A stretch of 64,000 bases of DNA from an uncultured Oscillospiraceae bacterium. Lineage in GTDB: Bacteria > Bacillota > Clostridia > Oscillospirales > Oscillospiraceae. A model generated the notes under the pieces. That model made no database searches and had not been told where the DNA came from. It saw nothing but the letters and a program-made list of their open reading frames with translations. Shown piece by piece: positions 44,091 through 53,289 of the stretch. Every line of letters starts with the position of its first letter. Within the stretch, counting starts at the first letter, position 1. The position numbers were made by a program, and so were the translations under genes. The DNA is taken from the NCBI GenBank assembly GCA_934591845.1, contig CAKTPO010000009.1:1-64000 (forward strand). Reading direction: 5' to 3'.

Positions 44091-46472
44091 ATGTATCAGG
44101 TGATCAAACGAGACGGACATATTGCCGATTTCAGCCTTAGTCGGATTTCCCATGCCATTACAAAAGCATTCGATGCCCAAAACACCCCCTACACCCCGGA
44201 TATTATCAATCTCCTGGCCCTACAGGTCACGGCGGACTTTGCCGGAAAAATCCAAGACGACTTGATCGGTGTGGAAGCCATTCAGGACAGTGTGGAAGCA
44301 GTTCTCCAACGGGCGGGCTATGCCGAGGTGGCAAAAGCCTACATTCTCTACCGGAAAAACCGGGAGAAGCTGCGGAACATGAGTTCCACCATTCTGGACT
44401 ACAAGGGCCTGGTAGACGGATACCTGAAAGTCTCCGACTGGCGGGTAAAAGAAAACTCCACGGTGACCTACTCCGTAGGCGGCCTGATTTTGTCCAATTC
44501 CGGTGCCATTACCGCCAACTACTGGCTCAGCGAGATTTACGATGAGGAAATCGCTGATGCCCACCGGAACGCCGACCTGCACATCCACGACCTGTCCATG
44601 CTCACGGGCTACTGCGCCGGTTGGAGCCTGCGGCAGCTATTGCAGGAGGGCCTGGGGGGCATTCCCGGAAAAATCACCAGTGCCCCGGCCAAGCATCTGG
44701 CCAGCCTGTGCAACCAGATGGTAAACTTTCTGGGGATCATGCAGAACGAATGGGCCGGTGCCCAGGCTTTTTCCAGCTTTGACACCTACTTAGCCCCCTT
44801 TGTCCGCACGGACAAGCTGAGCTACAACGAGGTAAAGCACTGCATAGAAAGCTTCGTCTTCGGTGTCAACACCCCCAGCCGCTGGGGTACCCAGGCTCCT
44901 TTCTCCAACATCACCCTGGACTGGACGGTCCCGGCTGATATGGCAAACCAGCCCTGCATCGTCGGCGGCAAACCCATGGACTTTACCTATGGGGATTGTC
45001 AGGCAGAAATGGACATGATCAACAAGGCGTTCATTGAAGTGATGATCGAGGGCGATGCCAACGGACGGGGCTTCCAATACCCCATTCCCACCTACTCCAT
45101 CACCAAGGACTTTGACTGGTCGGAGCGGGAAAACAACCGTCTGCTCTTTGAGATGACCGCCAAATACGGAACCCCCTATTTTTCCAATTACATCAACTCC
45201 GATATGGAGCCGGGGGACGTGCGCAGCATGTGCTGCCGTCTGCGGCTGGATTTGCGGGAACTGCGGAAAAAGAGCGGCGGCTTCTTTGGCAGCGGCGAGT
45301 CCACCGGTTCTGTAGGAGTGGTCACCATCAATCTGCCCCGGATCGCGTATCTTGCCAAAAACGAGGCCGATTTCTTCACCCGGCTGGATCGGATGATGGA
45401 CATTGCCGCCAGAAGTCTGAAAATCAAGCGGGTCACCATCAGCCGTCTCATGGAAGAAGGGCTCTACCCCTATACCAAGCGGTATCTGGGCAGCTTTGAC
45501 AACCACTTCTCCACCATTGGCCTCATCGGCATGAACGAAGCGGGGCTGAACGCCTGCTGGCTGCGGAAGGATTTGACCCACGAGGAGACACAGGACTTTG
45601 CCGTCAGGGTGCTGAACCACATGCGCCAGCGGCTCAGCGACTATCAGGAGCAGTACGGGGACCTATACAACCTGGAAGCCACCCCGGCGGAGTCCACTGC
45701 CTACCGGCTTGCCAAGCACGACAAGCAGCGTTACCCGGACATCATCACCGCCCACGAGGGTGCCACCCCCTATTACACCAATTCCAGCCACTTGCCCGTG
45801 GGCTACACCGAGGATGTATTCGCCGCCCTGGACGTACAGGACAAGCTGCAAACCCTGTATACCAGCGGCACGGTGTTCCATACCTTCCTTGGAGAAAAAC
45901 TGCCCAGCTGGCAGTCTGCCGCGGCCCTGGTGCGGAAAATTGCGGAAAACTATGAACTGCCCTACTACACCATCTCCCCCACCTATTCCGTCTGCGCCGA
46001 TCACGGGTACCTGGCCGGGGAGCAGAAAACCTGCCCCATCTGCGGAAAGAAAACCGAGGTTTACAGCCGGATCACCGGTTATTACCGCCCCGTACAGAAC
46101 TGGAACGACGGCAAGAGCCAGGAGTACCAGGACCGGAAAACCTATCAGGTAGGTACGTCCAGCCTGTCCCAGGCCGCCCAGCCCATCCAGCCCAATGAGA
46201 CACCGGTGACTTCTGAGCCAAAGGCACCCCAAGCCGCCACCGGCTGCACCCTCTTTGTCACCGCCACCTGCCCCAATTGCAGGGCGATAAAACCCCTGCT
46301 TCAAAAGGCGGGCATTGCCTATGAGGAAAAGGATGCCGCCCAGTATGCCGACGAAGCCAGGGCCCTGGGTCTGCGGCAAGCCCCCACCCTGGTGGTCTGG
46401 GGAGAAGAACCCCGCATTTATGCCGGAGCCGGAGAAATCCGCCGGTTCCTGCGGGAGAATGGCCATGATTGA
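44091..46472 (+). CDS. nrdD: Anaerobic ribonucleoside-triphosphate reductase with C-terminal glutaredoxin-like domain
   Basis: A 793-residue class III ribonucleotide reductase that makes dNTPs in the absence of oxygen. An ATP-cone (1-90) provides allosteric control. The catalytic barrel contains RSMCCRLRLD, and the zinc site is CADHGY / CPIC (~634 and ~648). The glycyl-radical motif SRITGYYRPV places the radical glycine near 662. After a linker (about 680-713) comes a redoxin domain (about 715-793) with ATCPNC at ~726, which the usual ~700-residue enzymes lack. The gene end overlaps trxB by eight bases. This suggests that thioredoxin reductase recharges the fused redoxin, in place of formate as reductant. 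Confidence 0.93.
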   Translation: MYQVIKRDGHIADFSLSRISHAITKAFDAQNTPYTPDIINLLALQVTADFAGKIQDDLIGVEAIQDSVEAVLQRAGYAEVAKAYILYRKNREKLRNMSSTILDYKGLVDGYLKVSDWRVKENSTVTYSVGGLILSNSGAITANYWLSEIYDEEIADAHRNADLHIHDLSMLTGYCAGWSLRQLLQEGLGGIPGKITSAPAKHLASLCNQMVNFLGIMQNEWAGAQAFSSFDTYLAPFVRTDKLSYNEVKHCIESFVFGVNTPSRWGTQAPFSNITLDWTVPADMANQPCIVGGKPMDFTYGDCQAEMDMINKAFIEVMIEGDANGRGFQYPIPTYSITKDFDWSERENNRLLFEMTAKYGTPYFSNYINSDMEPGDVRSMCCRLRLDLRELRKKSGGFFGSGESTGSVGVVTINLPRIAYLAKNEADFFTRLDRMMDIAARSLKIKRVTISRLMEEGLYPYTKRYLGSFDNHFSTIGLIGMNEAGLNACWLRKDLTHEETQDFAVRVLNHMRQRLSDYQEQYGDLYNLEATPAESTAYRLAKHDKQRYPDIITAHEGATPYYTNSSHLPVGYTEDVFAALDVQDKLQTLYTSGTVFHTFLGEKLPSWQSAAALVRKIAENYELPYYTISPTYSVCADHGYLAGEQKTCPICGKKTEVYSRITGYYRPVQNWNDGKSQEYQDRKTYQVGTSSLSQAAQPIQPNETPVTSEPKAPQAATGCTLFVTATCPNCRAIKPLLQKAGIAYEEKDAAQYADEARALGLRQAPTLVVWGEEPRIYAGAGEIRRFLRENGHD

Positions 46473-47376
46473 AATTGCGGTGGTTGGCGGTGGCCCAGCG
46501 GGGCTTACCGCCGCCCTCTACGCCGCCCGGGCTGGCCGCAGCGTAACGGTGTTCGAGGGTAACAGCTTTGGAGGCCAGATCACCCAGTCCCCTTTGGTTG
46601 AAAATTATCCCGGGCTGGCAAACATCAGCGGCATGGAGCTGGGCGACCGGATGTATGTCCAGGCCGAACAGGCCGGGGCTACCCTGTCCTTTTCCGGTGT
46701 GGAAGCCATTCAAAAATCTGCCACCGGCACTTTCCTTTTGACCACAGAAGATGGCATTGAGGAAGCCCTATCTGTCATCTACGCCGCCGGGGCCGCCCCC
46801 CGGCACCTGGAACTGCCCGGGGAGGAAGCACTTGTAGGCCGGGGCATCAGCTATTGCGCCCTTTGTGACGGTGCTTTCTTTGCAAACCAGGATGTAGCCG
46901 TGGCGGGCGGCGGCAATACGGCCCTGGAAGATGCCCTATACCTTTCAGAACGCTGCCGCAGCGTGACCCTGATCCACCGCAGGAACACCTTCCGTGCAGA
47001 ATCCGCCCTGGTAGAGCGGGCAAAGGCCACCGGGAATCTCACCATCATCACCCAGGCCCAGATCACGGCACTCCTTGCCCAAGACGGAAATCTCACCGGT
47101 CTGCTCCTGCAAAAGCAGGATGGGACGGTCAAAACCCTGGCGGTCTCCGGCCTGTTCGTAGCCTTTGGCCGGGTACCAGATACGGCCCCTCTATCCGGCC
47201 TTGCCGCCCGGGACGAACAGGGTTATGTCCTGACAGACGACCAAATGCAAACCCCCACCCCCTGCCTTTTCGCCGCCGGCGACTGCCGCCACAAACAAAT
47301 ACGCCAACTGACCACCGCCGTATCCGACGGCACGGTGGCAGCGATTTCCGCATGTCGGTATCTGGGGAACAGATAA
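46465..47376 (+). CDS. trxB: Thioredoxin reductase-like flavoprotein
   Basis: A 303-residue FAD/NAD(P)H disulfide reductase. The FAD motif GGGPAGLTAALYAARAG is at the N-terminus, the redox-active pair in YCALCDGAFF (~133-136), the pyridine-nucleotide fold in VAGGGNTALEDA (~150) and the C-terminal FAADCR-type FAAGDCRHKQIRQ motif. I choose ATG 46465, seven bases after GGGAG inside nrdD; ATG 46459 is also possible. Overlap with nrdD implies that it serves the fused glutaredoxin-like domain of that enzyme. Confidence 0.92.
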   Translation: MIEIAVVGGGPAGLTAALYAARAGRSVTVFEGNSFGGQITQSPLVENYPGLANISGMELGDRMYVQAEQAGATLSFSGVEAIQKSATGTFLLTTEDGIEEALSVIYAAGAAPRHLELPGEEALVGRGISYCALCDGAFFANQDVAVAGGGNTALEDALYLSERCRSVTLIHRRNTFRAESALVERAKATGNLTIITQAQITALLAQDGNLTGLLLQKQDGTVKTLAVSGLFVAFGRVPDTAPLSGLAARDEQGYVLTDDQMQTPTPCLFAAGDCRHKQIRQLTTAVSDGTVAAISACRYLGNR

Positions 47377-47452
47377 GGTGCATTGATGCTCCCTGTCCAG
47401 AATCCCGGGACGTTCATATCTGCATCGATAAAAACCAGACACGCCCCCCATT

Positions 47453-47730
47453 CTGTCATTCCGACCGAGCAAAGCAAGCGGAGGAATCCACCACGTGGGA
47501 TGAGAAATAACCACAAGATTAAACTTGCTGCTTGAGTGGATTCCTCGGCTCACTGCGTTCGCTCGGAATGACACGTCGGGGAGTGGTTCCGTTTTGTCCA
47601 CACAGGTTATATTTGCCACGCCCCAGGAACGGCACACAGGCCGTTCCCTACATACTTTAACGGATGGACTGAAATGAACAACGTTGGTTGCCCCCAATAA
47701 TTGTCAATTGTCCATTGTCAATTGTCAATT
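47453..47730. repeat. Intergenic mosaic repeat array, copy C
   Basis: A forward GTCATTCCGACCG module (47453-47500) and its inverted partner ending GGAATGACAC (47537-47573) form a long imperfect hairpin. An inverted GGAACGGC palindrome (47626-47651) and inverted heptamers GTCAATT, GTCCATT, GTCAATT, GTCAATT (47703-47730) follow. The modules are those of copies A and B in reverse order. The flanking gene-free sequence 47731-47853 shows nothing further. Confidence 0.85.
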
Positions 47731-47853
47731 TTCCCGCCGTTCCCTACGGTTTCGCTTGGAGTCCGAGCGAGGTGAAAAAATGGATGTTTTCAGGGCGTTT
47801 ACATGAGTGTTTTACGCTCCAACTTAAAGTCATAAAACATATCCCAGATATGC

Positions 47854-47902
47854 AAAAGCCCACACCAGCCGCCCCCTTTCGAGGGCGGTGGTGTGGGCTT
47901 TG
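47854..47902 (-). terminator. Terminator of the rnfC2-metV-metF operon
   Basis: A stem of about 18 bp (AAGCCCACACC-AGCCGCCC with GGGCGGT-GGTGTGGGCTT), followed by a T-run on the minus strand. Confidence 0.88.
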
Positions 47903-47941
47903 TTCAGGCGTATGAAGGTCATGCGCCTTTTATGTTTTTGC

Positions 47942-48823
47942 TTACTTGAGACCGGCCTGTTCCAGCAGAGCGGGGATCTTGGACTCCCAGCCCAGGCTCA
48001 TGATGTGGACACCCTGGCAGTAGGGCTTGCACTCCCGGATGATCCGGGCGGCGATCTCCACACCGGTGATACCGGCCTTGGTCTTTTCCTTGTCGGCCTG
48101 CAGCTCCTCGATGAGGGCATCGGGGATGTGGACACCGGCTACGTTCTTGTTCATAAACTTGCACATACCGGCGGACTTGGGGATGATAATGCCCACCTGC
48201 ACAGGCTTGCCAAACTGCTTGGCCTGCTCCATGAATTTCATGAACTTTTCAGGCTCAAAAACAGCCTGGGTCTGGAAATACTCGGCACCGGCGGCGACTT
48301 TCCGCTCCATCTTCACCAGCTGGGCATCGACGGAGTCAGAGCAGGGAGACACAACAGCACCCTTGGCAAACTTGGGAGCCTCGCCCACCAGTTCGTTGCC
48401 GCCCAGGTCCTTGCCGGTTTCCAGCAGGCTGGCGGTGTGCAGCAGGGACACGGAGTCCAGGTCAAAAACGGGCTTGGCCTGGGGATGGTCACCCAGCTTG
48501 GTGTGGTCGCCGGTGAGGCACAGAATATTGTCAATGCCCAGCATGGCGGCACTCAGCAGGTCAGACTGGAGGGCAATGCGGTTCCGGTCACGGCAGGTCA
48601 GCTGGAAGATGGGGTTCAGGCCCGCATCTTTCAGCACCTTACAGGTGGCCAGAGAGCCCAGGCGCATGACGGAGGACTGGTTATCGGTGACGTTGACGAA
48701 GTGGACACCGGACAGATACTCCTTGGCCTCCTCTACCATACCGTCAATATGAATTCCTTTGGGAGGGCCGACCTCGGCAGTAACTACAAATTCACCGTTA
48801 TCAAACAGTTCGGTAATTCTCAT
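47942..48823 (-). CDS. metF: Methylenetetrahydrofolate reductase, catalytic subunit
   Basis: A 293-residue FAD-dependent TIM-barrel enzyme reducing 5,10-methylene-THF to 5-methyl-THF, either for methionine synthesis or for the methyl branch of the Wood-Ljungdahl pathway. Family features are VTAEVGPPKG at the start, the FQLTCRDRNR segment (~75) and LCLTGDHTKLGDHPQ (~103), which replaces the LRGD-type loop. It is the last gene of the operon with metV and rnfC2, so electrons should come through those subunits and not directly from NADH at this protein. Confidence 0.93.
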   Translation of the reverse strand: MRITELFDNGEFVVTAEVGPPKGIHIDGMVEEAKEYLSGVHFVNVTDNQSSVMRLGSLATCKVLKDAGLNPIFQLTCRDRNRIALQSDLLSAAMLGIDNILCLTGDHTKLGDHPQAKPVFDLDSVSLLHTASLLETGKDLGGNELVGEAPKFAKGAVVSPCSDSVDAQLVKMERKVAAGAEYFQTQAVFEPEKFMKFMEQAKQFGKPVQVGIIIPKSAGMCKFMNKNVAGVHIPDALIEELQADKEKTKAGITGVEIAARIIRECKPYCQGVHIMSLGWESKIPALLEQAGLK

Positions 48824-48841
48824 AACTCTATACGCTCCTAA

Positions 48842-49477
48842 TTATTCAGATTCTTTGGCGGCTTTGGTAGCCTCGTCTGTATTAAAGTCGTGGATCTGGG
48901 TGGCGCACTTCAGAACATCCAACCGGCCCTGGGCCTTCAGGCGCTGAATGATCCGCTCCCAACCGCATTCCATATCGGGGCAAACCTCACATTTGCCGTT
49001 CTTGGTGCCGCCGCAGGGGCCGTTGACCAGGCTCTTGGAGCAAGCGGTAATGGGGCAGATGCCGCCGGTCAGGTTCAGGTAACACTCGCCGCACTGGCCG
49101 CAGTCCACTTCCAGAGGGGTAACGCCCTGGAAACCGGGCAGCTCGATGGTATCGCAGCAGGCGTAAACGGGCTTGTCTTCCAGCACGGCGGAGATGGTCT
49201 GCACGCCCACGCCGCAGGAGAACACCAGAACGGCATCCGCTTCTGCGATCTTCTCCATAGGCCCCCGGAGCCGCAGTGCCAGCTCATCGGGATTGCACAC
49301 ATAGTCGGTGGTCAGCTTGCCGACCACCTTGCCGGCATCTTCCAGCTCTTTCTGGATGGCCTTGGCTTCTTCTTCCGGGAAACCAACTTCCTTACAGCCG
49401 TGGCAGTTGATGATAAATACCTTGCCGGAAGCCAGGGAGCTGATAACCTCATGGGATTTGAGTTTCGTCATTAACAT
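48842..49477 (-). CDS. metV: Methylenetetrahydrofolate reductase C-terminal-like iron-sulfur subunit MetV
   Basis: A 211-residue zinc/iron-sulfur protein (MTHFR_C family) that partners MetF in anaerobes. Conserved cysteines include NCHGCKEVG (~24-27), SCGVGVQT (~88), CGQCGECYLNLTGGICP (~125-141) and the CGGTKNGKCEVCP group (~155-165). These very segments recur in the N-terminal domain of the preceding rnfC2 product. AAGGGGGA precedes the ATG at 49477. It lies 18 bases before metF. Confidence 0.92.
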   Translation of the reverse strand: MLMTKLKSHEVISSLASGKVFIINCHGCKEVGFPEEEAKAIQKELEDAGKVVGKLTTDYVCNPDELALRLRGPMEKIAEADAVLVFSCGVGVQTISAVLEDKPVYACCDTIELPGFQGVTPLEVDCGQCGECYLNLTGGICPITACSKSLVNGPCGGTKNGKCEVCPDMECGWERIIQRLKAQGRLDVLKCATQIHDFNTDEATKAAKESE

Positions 49478-49492
49478 AAGTGTTCGTCCCCC

Positions 49493-51463
49493 TTATTTCT
49501 TCTTCAGCAAAGGCATTACCAGGCCCTTGGCAGCGTTGATCTTGGAGACCAGAGGAATCTTGGAGGAGCAGATGTACTCACAGCACTTGCAGGAGAAGCA
49601 GTCCATGACGTTCAGCTTCAGCAGGCCCTCCGCATCGCCCAGCTGGCCCAGTTTGTAGATTTCCAGGGGTGCCAGTTCCATGGGGCACACATCCACGCAG
49701 CGGCCGCACTTGATGCATTCCTTTTCCTCGGTATGGTCGGCGGCAATGGCGATAATGCCGTTGGAGCCCTTGATAATGGGCACATTGGTATCCTGAATGG
49801 GAGCACCCATCATGGGGCCGCCCATCTTGAGGACCACGTCGTCGCCGGTGATACCGCCGCAATGGTCAATGATCTCCTGGACGTTGGTGCCCAGCTTGAC
49901 CATGTAGTTGCCGGGGTTCTTGATGAACTCGCCGGTGACGGAGACCACACGCTCTACCAGAGGCATGCCCTTCTGAATGGCATCGGAAACAGCCTTGGCC
50001 GTGGAAGTATTGGCGACCACGCAGCCCACGTCGGCGGGCAGCTTGCCGCTGGGTACATGACGGCCCATGACCTTCTTGATGAGCATCTTTTCAGCACCCT
50101 CGGGGTACTGGGTCTTGGCGGCCACCACACGGATATTGTCGTAGGGAGCAACCTTTTCTTCCATCAGTGCCACGGCATCGGGCTTGTTGTCCTCAATGAG
50201 GATCACGCCCTCGGGCGCGGCTACGGCCTTCATCATGGCCCGCAGACCGTAAACGATCTCATCGGCGTACTCCAGCAGCACCCGATGGTCAGCAGTCAGG
50301 TAGGGCTCACACTCGGAGCCGTTGATCAGCACGGCATCGATGGGCTTGCCGGGCTTCAACTTGACGTAGGTGGGGAAGGTGGCGCCGCCCATGCCTACAA
50401 TGCCCTTTTCCTTGACGATCTCCACGATCTCGTCAGGAGTCAGTTCTTCCAGAGGCTTATTGGGCTTCACGGACTCATCCAGGGTGTTCTTGCCGTCGTT
50501 CTTAATGACAACGCTCATCACACCGGGGCCCTTATTGGGATGGGTATGGGGCTCTACCGCCAGAACGGTGCCGCTGACACTGGAATGCACAGGTGCGCTG
50601 ATAAAGCCTGCCTGCTCACCGATCAGCTGGCCCACCTTCACAGTGTCACCGGCCTGGACCACAGGGTTGGCGGGAGCGCCAATGTGCATGGCCAGAGGAA
50701 TGATCACGGTGTCCGGCTCAGGGAACTTCTGCAGTGCCAGATGCTCGGTGTATTCCTTGTTCTCGGTGGGATGGACACCACCGTAGAAGCCCTCGTAGCG
50801 TTTGGCCCGGGCTTCCTCAACGTAAGCCTTAATGGCATCTACATTGACCTTGGAGTAATCCCGCAGCTGGATGGGCTGATTCAGGAATTCCTTGGTACGG
50901 CCCTGCTTTTCCAGACGCTGGTAGATCTTCTCCCAGGCGCAGTCCTTCTTGGGGTCGATTTCGCACTTGCCATTCTTGGCACCGCCGCACTGGCCGTTGA
51001 CCAGGCCCTTGGAGCAATCTACAATGGGGCAGATACCGCCGGTGACGTTCAGATAGCACTGGGCGCAGGCACCACAGGTCTTCTGGGTCAGGGCCATGCC
51101 ATGATGGCCGACATAATTCAGGGAATTGGTCGCCGTATGGACAGGCAGCTGCTCCAACTCCGCCACAGTCTGGACACCCAGACCGCAGGAGATGACCACC
51201 ACATGCTCTGTCCCCTCAGGGATGATGCCATCCAGCTTCTTCTCCGTCTGCACCATATTGCAGAGGAAATCCACCTTGGCTTCTCCGGTGATGTGCTTGC
51301 CCTGTGCCTGGGCAAGGGCCACAAACTCGCCGCACTCCGGCTCATCGGTTGTGTTGAACTCTTTGAAGCACTTGTTGCAGGCCACTACGAAGAAGTTGTC
51401 CTTCCCCGCAAGCAAACCTTCCAACTCGTCCTTGCTCTTTAACACATACTTGGTATAATCCAC
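49493..51463 (-). CDS. RnfC2: MetV-like domain fused to RnfC-type NADH dehydrogenase subunit
   Basis: A 656-residue protein that probably feeds NADH electrons to MetV/MetF, as in the MetFV-RnfC2 reductases of acetogens. Residues 1-~200 repeat the MetV cysteine pattern (CGACAQCYLNVTGGICP, CGGAKNGKC). An RnfC core follows, with a biotinyl-lipoyl-like beta domain, the flavin/NADH motif GMGGATFPTYVK (~340) and two C-terminal 4Fe-4S clusters (CIKCGRCVDVCP ~583 and CFSCKCCEYIC ~622). The GTG at 51463 is six bases after AAGGTGA. Other rnf genes are absent here, so it is not the canonical Rnf complex. Confidence 0.9.
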   Translation of the reverse strand: MDYTKYVLKSKDELEGLLAGKDNFFVVACNKCFKEFNTTDEPECGEFVALAQAQGKHITGEAKVDFLCNMVQTEKKLDGIIPEGTEHVVVISCGLGVQTVAELEQLPVHTATNSLNYVGHHGMALTQKTCGACAQCYLNVTGGICPIVDCSKGLVNGQCGGAKNGKCEIDPKKDCAWEKIYQRLEKQGRTKEFLNQPIQLRDYSKVNVDAIKAYVEEARAKRYEGFYGGVHPTENKEYTEHLALQKFPEPDTVIIPLAMHIGAPANPVVQAGDTVKVGQLIGEQAGFISAPVHSSVSGTVLAVEPHTHPNKGPGVMSVVIKNDGKNTLDESVKPNKPLEELTPDEIVEIVKEKGIVGMGGATFPTYVKLKPGKPIDAVLINGSECEPYLTADHRVLLEYADEIVYGLRAMMKAVAAPEGVILIEDNKPDAVALMEEKVAPYDNIRVVAAKTQYPEGAEKMLIKKVMGRHVPSGKLPADVGCVVANTSTAKAVSDAIQKGMPLVERVVSVTGEFIKNPGNYMVKLGTNVQEIIDHCGGITGDDVVLKMGGPMMGAPIQDTNVPIIKGSNGIIAIAADHTEEKECIKCGRCVDVCPMELAPLEIYKLGQLGDAEGLLKLNVMDCFSCKCCEYICSSKIPLVSKINAAKGLVMPLLKKK

Positions 51464-51522
51464 CAAATATCACCTTCTTATCCTTTTTGTTACTCGTTTC
51501 GCTCCCAAACGAATATGACAAT

Positions 51523-51552
51523 ATTATATCACATCTACGATAGAATTGTCCA
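51523..51552 (-). promoter_or_regulatory. Promoter of rnfC2-metV-metF
   Basis: Minus-strand TGGACA (51547-51552) and TATAAT (51523-51528), spacer 18 bp. Confidence 0.55.
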
Positions 51553-51612
51553 GAGCTGTCTTTGGCTACAGTATAAAATTGTGGGTAAAAGTTCCCGGGA
51601 ATTCTCTCCCAT

Positions 51613-51646
51613 AAAAAGCCGCCGCCCCTTGTCAGAGGCAGCGGTC
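51613..51646 (-). terminator. Terminator of the aminotransferase gene
   Basis: An 8-bp GC stem (CCGCTGCC/GGCGGCGG with one wobble pair) followed by TTTTT on the minus strand. Confidence 0.65.
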
Positions 51647-51710
51647 TTGTTTCTCTGTTTTCAAACCGTCCCTTTGGAATGGGACTTTTATGTTCTCCGG
51701 GGCGCAGCCC

Positions 51711-52730
51711 TCAGTCAATGACCATCAGCCAGCCCTCGGGGGCCTCGATGGTACCCATCTGAATGCCGGTCAGGGTGTTGTAGAGTTTTTCGATGACCTG
51801 GCCCATACCGGCGTAGGGATATTCCTTGCCGTGGTCCACGATTTTGCCCACCGGGGAAATAACCGCCGCAGTGCCGCACAGCCCTGCCTCGGCAAAATCC
51901 CCCAGTTCCTCCACACCGACTACACGTTCTTCCACATCCAGCCCCAGATAGTCCCTCGCCACCTGGATCAGGGAACGGCGGGTGATGGAGGGCAGAATGG
52001 TATCCGACTTGGGTACCACCAGCTTGCCCTCTTTTGTGACAAAGAGGATGTTGGCACCGCCGGTTTCCTCAATGTGCTGCCGGGTGGCGGAATCCACATA
52101 CAGGTTCTCATCATAGCCCTGCTCATGGGCATCTACAATATTATACAGGCTCATGGCATAGTTCAGCCCCGCTTTGATATGTCCCGTCCCCCTGGGAGCC
52201 GCCCGGTCCAGATCCGAGACCCGCAGCACAAGCGGACGGACACCGCCCTTAAAATAAGGGCCAACCGGGGTTCCGAATACCCGGAACTGGAATTCGTGGG
52301 CGGGCTTCACCCCAAGGACCGGGTCTATGCCGAACATATAGGGCCGCAAATACAAACTGGCCCCGGAGCCGTAAGGCGGCACCCAGGCTATATTCGCCTT
52401 GACGGTCTGCCGAATGGCATCCAGAAAACGCTCCTTTGGAAAAACCGGCATCCGCATTCTCTGGCAGGAGTCCATCATCCGCTGGGCATTCATATCCGGG
52501 CGGAAACAAACCGTTTGCCCCCCGGCGGTGGTATAGGCTTTCATGCCCTCAAAAACCGTCTGGGCATATTGCAGCACACAGGCACACTCGTTCATGGTAA
52601 TGTTGGCATCCTTTGTCAGCCCGCCTTCGTCCCATGCGCCGTCCTTAAAATTTGCAACATACCGTTCATCCGTTTGCACGTAGCCGAAGCCAATATTGCT
52701 CCAGTCTATCTTTTTCTTATCCATGGTCAT
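51711..52730 (-). CDS. ilvE: Branched-chain amino acid aminotransferase
   Basis: A 339-residue fold-type IV PLP enzyme for the last step of leucine, isoleucine and valine synthesis, or the first step of their degradation. The pyridoxal lysine is in GTGHIKAGLNYAMSL (~193). VFEGMKAY (~60), SLYLRPYMFG (~125) and the C-terminal GTAAVISPVG motif are typical of class II BCATs. GAGGAG precedes the ATG, and a promoter lies just upstream. It is monocistronic here; no ilv or leu genes are adjacent. Confidence 0.94.
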   Translation of the reverse strand: MTMDKKKIDWSNIGFGYVQTDERYVANFKDGAWDEGGLTKDANITMNECACVLQYAQTVFEGMKAYTTAGGQTVCFRPDMNAQRMMDSCQRMRMPVFPKERFLDAIRQTVKANIAWVPPYGSGASLYLRPYMFGIDPVLGVKPAHEFQFRVFGTPVGPYFKGGVRPLVLRVSDLDRAAPRGTGHIKAGLNYAMSLYNIVDAHEQGYDENLYVDSATRQHIEETGGANILFVTKEGKLVVPKSDTILPSITRRSLIQVARDYLGLDVEERVVGVEELGDFAEAGLCGTAAVISPVGKIVDHGKEYPYAGMGQVIEKLYNTLTGIQMGTIEAPEGWLMVID

Positions 52731-52757
52731 GCAGCTCCTCTGCTTTAGGATTGCACC

Positions 52758-52786
52758 ATGTTAGCACATTTTGCAAGAAATTACAA
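52758..52786 (-). promoter_or_regulatory. Promoter of the branched-chain aminotransferase
   Basis: Minus-strand TTGTAA (52781-52786) and TAACAT (52758-52763), spacer 17 bp. Confidence 0.55.
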
Positions 52787-53289
52787 GCAAAATTTCATTC
52801 ACTGCGGACATTTGTCTTTTCGCAGTCATACTCAGCCGGGTCAAAAGCTGTTCTGTGCGGTAATGATAACTGCCCCTGAAAGAAGGAAAAACAGAATTGC
52901 AAATTCCGCTTATATGAATTCTCCTCTTAGCAAAATTTCATTATTGTGTTATTATTGTATTGCAATAAGATCTGCAAAACAGTAAGAACACACGGGCAGC
53001 TGTTTCTCCGCCCGGTTCCGGTGCCCTTTGCTGGTTTTCTGTGCCCTTATGGCTCTGACCTGCCTATACTGGACCATCGGCGTGATCCGCATGGAGCAAT
53101 TCCCATTGATGCCTGCTCCGGTTTGGACTTATTTGCTCCATCACCCCTACGTTTTCAGCCTGTGGTGGGCCGCTGCCGGGGGGGCTGTTTTTTGTGATGT
53201 GATAAATGGGTCATACGTGCTGTTTCAACGTTGGCTTGTTCCTGCAGGATGAAAAGCAAAACCGCCCGGAAATGCCGGACGGTAAATGC
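52787..53289. other. Gene-poor boundary between core and accessory DNA
   Basis: The first ~200 bases are AT-rich and hold nothing recognisable. At 53028-53252 a hydrophobic plus-strand frame of 74 residues (LYWTIGVIRMEQF, WTYLLHHPYVFSLWWAAAGG) could be a remnant membrane protein, but it has no ribosome site and no start codon context. I do not call it a gene. Composition shifts here mark the start of the accessory region. Confidence 0.4.

Noticed and set aside
47377..47941. Small frames in the stretch between trxB and metF.
   Set aside because: They fall within repeat copy C and a terminator and lack start signals.
49733..51442. A 569-codon plus-strand frame opposite rnfC2.
   Set aside because: Shadow of the RnfC2 coding strand. 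No start signals and no homology.
53028..53252. Possible 74-residue hydrophobic plus-strand protein.
   Set aside because: No ribosome site and no ordinary start context. It lies at a composition boundary, so it is described only as a possible remnant.
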